DNA of 64,000 nt from Davidsoniella eucalypti (Eukaryota; Ascomycota; Sordariomycetes; Microascales; Ceratocystidaceae). The stretch covers positions 78,267 to 142,266 of the forward strand of contig RMBW01000081.1 in assembly GCA_004009845.1 (NCBI GenBank), written 5' to 3'. Below the pieces are notes generated by a model, which was given only the letters and a program-made list of their open reading frames with translations, made no database searches and was not told where the DNA came from. Numbering within the stretch: position 1 is the stretch's first letter; the number at the start of each line of letters is the position of its first letter. A program made the translations under genes and the position numbers. Of this stretch, positions 59,109 to 64,000 are shown piece by piece.

Positions 59109-60005
59109 GTTAGAAAGAGTCTAGACGTAATGTTAGTATATGTTTCTGAACAGTGACTTATCAAAGACAGGGTTGTGGAATGATGTGTTTGTGACTTACC
59201 CAAAGTCATGCTCATGCTCACGTCGGTATTTTCTACCATTTTAGTAAACTCATCGAAGCTGATACGACCATCGCCATCTAAATCAGCCTCCATGATGGTT
59301 TTGTCGACAATCTGCTGAAGCTGTTGGTCCTTCAAGTTCTCGCCCACCATCATCTTTAACACGATGAAGAGCTCGCCATTGGAGATGTATCCATCACGAT
59401 CAATGTCGTATACCTTGAAGGCAAAGCGCAGCTTCTGCTCCTTGTTTCCCTTGCTGCTGAAAGCACTAAGACCGGAAACGAATTCTTGGAAATCAACGTC
59501 ACCACCACCATCTTCATCAAAGATGGCAATCATTCTATATGACACAGGAGTTGTTAGATCACTATGTATTTATCTTCTGGAGTGCTGTCTTATGACGTAG
59601 CCTAACGGTACGTACCTTGTTGCCAGCGGGTTGGAAGAAATCTGGGGAAGGCTCAGGAATTCATCGCGCTCAATAGTACCAGAGTTGTCCTATTTAGAAG
59701 AAATAATCATGTTAACATGCTGATGGTAGTTGTGTATTGTGATGCGCCTCGTTATTATCATTCGTACCTTATCTAGCTTCATGAAGCGTTTTCGTAGGCG
59801 ATCAACCTCTTCTCTATCGACTGCATAGCAAAGCCATGTTAGCTTTTACGTATACAACACACCGATGCGACTAGTTGGGAACAATTGCGCATAATGTAGG
59901 ACATGCCGTGCGATCACGACTTGATGCTTGGTAAAGTGGTGGGCCCTACGTACAGTTGGATCCCTGGACGATATCGTCCAACACGGCGCTGGTGGTGTTG
60001 CCCAT
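59109..60005 (-). CDS. CNB1: Calcineurin regulatory subunit B
   Basis: Five exons: 59954-60005, 59768-59820, 59616-59689, 59200-59534 and a terminal microexon of 11 nt, 59109-59119; 174 aa, the family length. It begins MGNTTS, an N-myristoylation signal on Gly2. Four EF hands: DKDNSGTIERDE (34-45), DEDGGGDVDFQE, DIDRDGYISNGE and DLDGDGRISFDE, followed by the invariant MVENTDVSMSMTLDSF end. It binds calcium and the catalytic subunit CnaA/Cna1, activating the phosphatase that dephosphorylates Crz1-type factors. Without the last intron the frame would run on for over 90 spurious residues; branch point TACTAAC and acceptor CTAG give the correct DSF end. Confidence 0.95.
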
Positions 60006-61454
60006 TGTTGCTGGAAAAGTGTATATATGTGTGTTGAGAGGTTATAACGGATTGGGGAGCTCTCCGGAGCTGTCAAAGTCGCTCGTTGATGAGATTTTGT
60101 CACCGAAAACGAGACTGTGAGGGGTAGTTTTTTTTATGGAAAAAGGCAACTGATTTGAACGAAGTAAATAGTGAGGTCAAGTTGTAGAAGGCTGGCCAAT
60201 CATGTGAAACCGGACTTGCAATCAGTATGAGAACAACAACAACTTGAGATCTTTAAGTCTCACTGATATCAAAATAAACTATGGGCAAGCAGGATGGAAG
60301 TAAGTCGTCGTCGAATTGCTCTTTCAGGAGTTTTGCTAACCTGAGCTACGAAACCTGGACTGCCTCAACCTCCTAGTTTTCTATAATACTCCCGATTTCC
60401 GTTAGAACACAACCATCACAATGGAAGTTGCATAAGTCTGATGTGCACAGAAATATGCAACTATAGGAATAAATATTATGTATTTGATGTTTATTGATTT
60501 TAAGGCTTGCTTTTGTTTGCCTTCCCTTCCCATTTGGATGGAAGCGCATATATGTATGTACACTAGTGAGTGGCATGATGACTGTCTGTACACAAAAGAT
60601 GCACTTTAGATAGTATATATGATATATGACGATCACATATAATTATTAGCGACGGCCTGGTATACTGCATCAACATATTATTGTGCGATATGAGATAAAA
60701 TAGAAGAGAAGCTATCATAGGCCTCCGACAACAAACGAGTCGGCGAATGTTCAAGAACACGTGATCTAGATTACTCAGCTTGAAATTGCTGCAAAATTGC
60801 AGTCGCGTCTGTAGAAAACGACACAGTAAACATATTTATTGCCATAGGAAAAAGCGTGCCGCAATTAGCACCCAATCTCATTTTTTCCTACCCACTTGAC
60901 CTCTTTTAGAGCCCCATATTTGTTAGCAGACCCCTGAGTCTCCAAGTACATCTTAGTATAATATTTGCGTGCAGGGTACTTCTCACTCTTATCAAACTGG
61001 AACCGCGTTCCCCCTTCTCCTCTGGCTCAACCCGGGACTGTTTTTAGCCAGCAAAGGGTTTTTTCTGCTGCCTCAGTCAGATTATGATACAGACCAGAAG
61101 CAAAGCCAGGAAAAAAATAATAATCAACAAAAAAAGCTCTTTTTCGCGCCACGTTTGATAGAGCGCCTTTTTATCCGCGACGACTTCAACTCATCAAATC
61201 ACTGCCAAAACACACCATCATATTGAGATTTGAGATTTATTTTTCAACTCTTGATGTCTTTATTTATGTGCTAATCGACTTTTTCCGAAGGCTTGACGCC
61301 TTTTTTCCACCCCTTTGTCGGTTTTTCGTCGTTGCTGTCCTTTGAGGCAGCCGTACTTACCCCCTCTTTTTTTTCTGACCAGCCAACCTACCTGACTGAT
61401 TACCGATTTCCCCCTAATAATTTTTTCTGCCGTTTCCGCCCCCCCATGTCCATA
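60006..61454. promoter_or_regulatory. Divergent intergenic region CNB1 / EPL1
   Basis: 1.45 kb between divergent starts. CACGTG lies at 60758-60763. The last 450 bp before EPL1 is pyrimidine-rich with T runs, consistent with its leader. The minus-strand frame at 61260-61646 is an artefact over the EPL1 leader and first exon. Confidence 0.5.
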
Positions 61455-63769
61455 ATGTCGACACGCAAAGTCAGAGTCAAAAAGCTCAACGCCAAAACAT
61501 TGCTTCCTGTCCTCAAAGAAGATCAACTTAAGGAAGGTGAATATGAGCAACTTGTTACAGATACCCAAATTGCAACTGGCGTTGAGCAAGCCGAGGAAAA
61601 GGTACGTTTTTGCAACACCATATCTCTTTGTTTTCCTTTCTCTCACCGCCGAGCTTGTTGTGACGCGTTGCCAATGTCACGTGCGTGGTCACGTGAATAT
61701 CATAATAACACAAATCACGTGCCAAATCCTTTGCGACCGGAACAACCTCATCGGCGCATCGCAAACCACAAGCTCTCTTAAAATGCATAACATTGCTGAC
61801 ATTGCTCACTTGGCCCATAGGAGTATCACTTGCAAACCATCTTGAATGAAGCTGGCACAAGCAATGATCAGGAAATTCCAGTGCCACCACCACAACCCAG
61901 CGATGCAAACTATGACGGCCTGTACCCGCCAAACTTCACAACACCATGCAACTATATCCGCTTTTCGCAGACTGTAGAGGAGTGCGCTGGGTGCTTGTAT
62001 GATATGACTAAGGAAGATAACGACTTCTTGAGACAATACAATTCCCAACGAGCGTCCAATGCCCACCTAAGTGATGACAATTTCGAGCTCATCATGGACG
62101 CCTTTGAGTCCACGGCGAGCGAACAGGCACCATTCGGAGCAATTGATAATCACATCGTCGGTTATGACCAAATGATACCTGCGCTCAATGATATTGGCGC
62201 AGCGCAAATCATGCCTCACGCAAAAGCAGTATATGAGCACTGGAAGTCCCGTCGTATAGCTGGTGAAAATCATCCCATCCACCCGACCCTCAAATTCGAG
62301 ATTCACCAAGAGACCGATGATGCAGACCCATATGTGTGTTTCCGCAGAAGAGAAGCTAGACAGACTCGTAAAACTAGAGCACGTGATACCCAGATCGCAG
62401 AGAAACTCAAGAGACTCCGTCGCGAGTTGGAAGATGGTAGACGGCTTGTAATACTTTCCGCTGAACGTGAATCGTTGAAAAACGAATTGTTAGGTTTTGA
62501 TAAAGCCATCTTCGGACAACGGAGGAAGTTGAAAGAAATGAAGATTCGCTTAAATATCAAGGGCGAAGATGAAGATCTCATTCACCAAAAGGTTCGTACA
62601 CCCTTAGTTCGGATTGCCTTGGGGCGCGATCATTTGCTAACAAAGACTTTCTTTCATAGCCTCAAAAGCGCAAGCTTCCCGACGCCCCCACTATCCAAAG
62701 GCCTCCCCCACCGCGTGTCACCATACCAAAGCCAGAACCCCGGCCAGCAAACAACGAGCCAGATCTTGCTATATTGGATGATGTCCTGGCAGAGAAAGAT
62801 AATGAGCTGCGGGCAGATATCGAGACCAAGTGCCATAACCACCGCAAGTGGAACCAAAACTACGTGGATCTCACTCGTGATGCGTTGCCACAAAATTTGG
62901 ACACTGGATTCGATCATAGCTACCGCTCAGCTTTCAACCAATATCTTCTCACGCCGCCAGGATCTGCGGCATCAGATACTATGGATCTTGATGAAAATGA
63001 GGAAGAAGAAGATAATGAGCAGGAGGAAAATGATGATCTGGTTGCATTGAGACATAGTGAAAACCATCCGGTTGGCCCACACGGGCTGGCATCGCCGAAG
63101 TTCAAGTTCTCTGCCGGGTCCCCAGGTTTGCATTCTAAGAGTAGGTCTTCACACATGGCTCAACACCATAGTATATCAAGACAACCGCCGCCAACATTCC
63201 GCCGGCGCATAGGGCGCCTCAATCGACTCTGGGTCGATCGACGTGGGGTGACGAGGCGGTATGATAGTGGGGATGAAAGTGATACTCGAGAATACTCAGA
63301 TCGGTGGAAGTACGACTCAGACTCTGAAGATGAATTTGGAGGGCCGTATGAAGTAGATCCGTATGCCTTGGACTCGATGCGTTTTCGAGTGAGCATGTCT
63401 ATACCGTCTGTTTCGTACTACCGTAAACCGATAGACCAAGCAACACTCAATGCCCAAGCCGCGGCACTGGCTGCAGCACGTGCTAGCCATCCAACCCCAG
63501 CTCAAGGGGTAGGAACGGCCGCCGCCGCAGCAGGTGCAACAACAACAGCAGCAATAGCGGCAGCTGGGGGGGCGTTTCAAGCTCCAAGTCAGCCTAACGC
63601 AGCTCATTTCCAAGCTTTAGCTCTTCAACAGCAGCAGCAAAAGGCTATAGCACAAGCAGCTCAGGCTCAAGCCCTCGCAGTTGCTCATGCTCAAGCTAAA
63701 CAGGCGCGTGCTCAGGCCCAGGTCCAGGCGGTATCTCAACAGCAGATTGCACAACAAGTTAAGACATGA
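61455..63769 (+). CDS. EPL1: Enhancer of polycomb-like protein Epl1, NuA4 subunit
   Basis: Three exons: 61455-61601, 61821-62591, 62660-63769; 675 aa. The EPcA region is diagnostic: MSTRKVRVKKLNAKTLLPVL, ATGVEQAEEKEYHLQ (across intron 1), SNDQEIPVPPPQPSD, YIRFSQTVEECAGCLYDMT. EPcB-like stretches follow: YVCFRRREARQTRKTR, RRELEDGRRLVILSAERESLK. An acidic Glu/Asp run (about 415-430), RRRIGRLNRLWVDRRG and a Gln/Ala-rich C-terminal tail follow. Epl1 scaffolds the Piccolo module (Esa1, Yng2) on nucleosomes for H4/H2A acetylation. An in-frame ATG 9 nt upstream (61446) is an alternative start; the later one matches the family's M-x-TRKVR. Intron 1 carries three E-boxes. Intron 2 has the unusual donor GTTCGT. 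Confidence 0.94.
61678..61721. promoter_or_regulatory. Cluster of three TCACGTG E-boxes in EPL1 intron 1
   Basis: CACGTG at 61678-61683, 61690-61695 and 61716-61721, each preceded by T. All lie in the 219-nt first intron, between donor 61602 and acceptor 61820. Clustering suggests a bHLH-bound element; function inferred. Confidence 0.5.
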
Positions 63770-64000
63770 GTTAGCGTGTCTGCAAAGACTGATCTCCTCT
63801 CGCCGTTCTTCTCTCTTTTCTTTTTTTCTCTATTGTTTTTTTAATACCCATAGCCCCTTGCATCATTGTTCCTCTTTTGTTTCAACTTGGCTCGATTTCG
63901 GGCCAACAGACGACCTGACTGACGTGTGCGGTTAGCAGAGACAAGATTATGGTTGGGCTTTGTTACACATACCAAGGATGATGAACCAAAACGGTGTATT
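63770..64000. other. 3' flank of EPL1
   Basis: 231 bp of pyrimidine-rich 3' flanking sequence up to the window edge. No gene seen. Confidence 0.5.

Noticed and set aside
60006..61320. Small frames at 60373-60636, 60563-60760 and 60969-61226
   Set aside because: AT-rich chance frames in the CNB1/EPL1 spacer with no protein-like pattern.

Overview
The window is nuclear DNA of a filamentous fungus, almost certainly an ascomycete of the Pezizomycotina type. Short GT-AG introns (about 50-110 nt) break most genes, while exons are compact. The septin is of the Cdc11/AspA class, and an Epl1, a GPI-type PEBP-like protein, a FunK1 kinase and a questin-oxidase-like (DUF4243) protein are all present. 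Several genes have long pyrimidine-rich leaders. Class or genus cannot be fixed from the sequence; an early-branching group such as Orbiliomycetes or Pezizomycetes is only a guess. No rRNA, tRNA, CRISPR array or intact transposon was found.

Left end (1-5.9 kb) is accessory in character: a FunK1 kinase and a 7-exon DUF4243 oxidoreductase-like gene. From 6 to 45.9 kb lies a housekeeping block, mostly in convergent and divergent pairs: PWP2 (small-subunit processome), septin CDC11, a mitochondrial 2-oxoacid dehydrogenase kinase, UBP15/USP7, a PEBP-like cell-surface protein, YJU2 (spliceosome), KIN17, SPT4, a POP8-like RNase P/MRP subunit, PPT1 (PP5), ESS2/BIS1, COQ8, RRP36, a mitochondrial-looking NIF/FCP1-type HAD protein, eEF1B-gamma and mitochondrial uS9m. 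From 45.9 to 55.5 kb there is a 9.6 kb stretch with no gene I can support. It becomes strongly pyrimidine-rich towards a conserved fungal protein of unknown function at 55.6-56.7 kb. The right end carries calcineurin B (CNB1) and EPL1 (NuA4 histone acetyltransferase subunit).

Several genes share functions. PWP2 and RRP36 (and probably POP8) act in rRNA maturation. YJU2 and ESS2 act in splicing. SPT4 and EPL1 act in transcription through chromatin. PPT1, CNB1 and the 2-oxoacid dehydrogenase kinase are phosphorylation regulators, the last mitochondrial together with COQ8 and uS9m. The most notable non-coding signal is a perfect 12-bp palindrome, CTTATCGATAAG. It occurs exactly twice as far as I can see, 107 bp upstream of the PWP2 start and 121 bp upstream of the RRP36 start, both early pre-rRNA processing genes. 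A second is a cluster of three TCACGTG sites within about 45 bp of EPL1 intron 1. Exon boundaries were placed by reading frame, splice consensus and family similarity by eye, so single-junction errors are possible.
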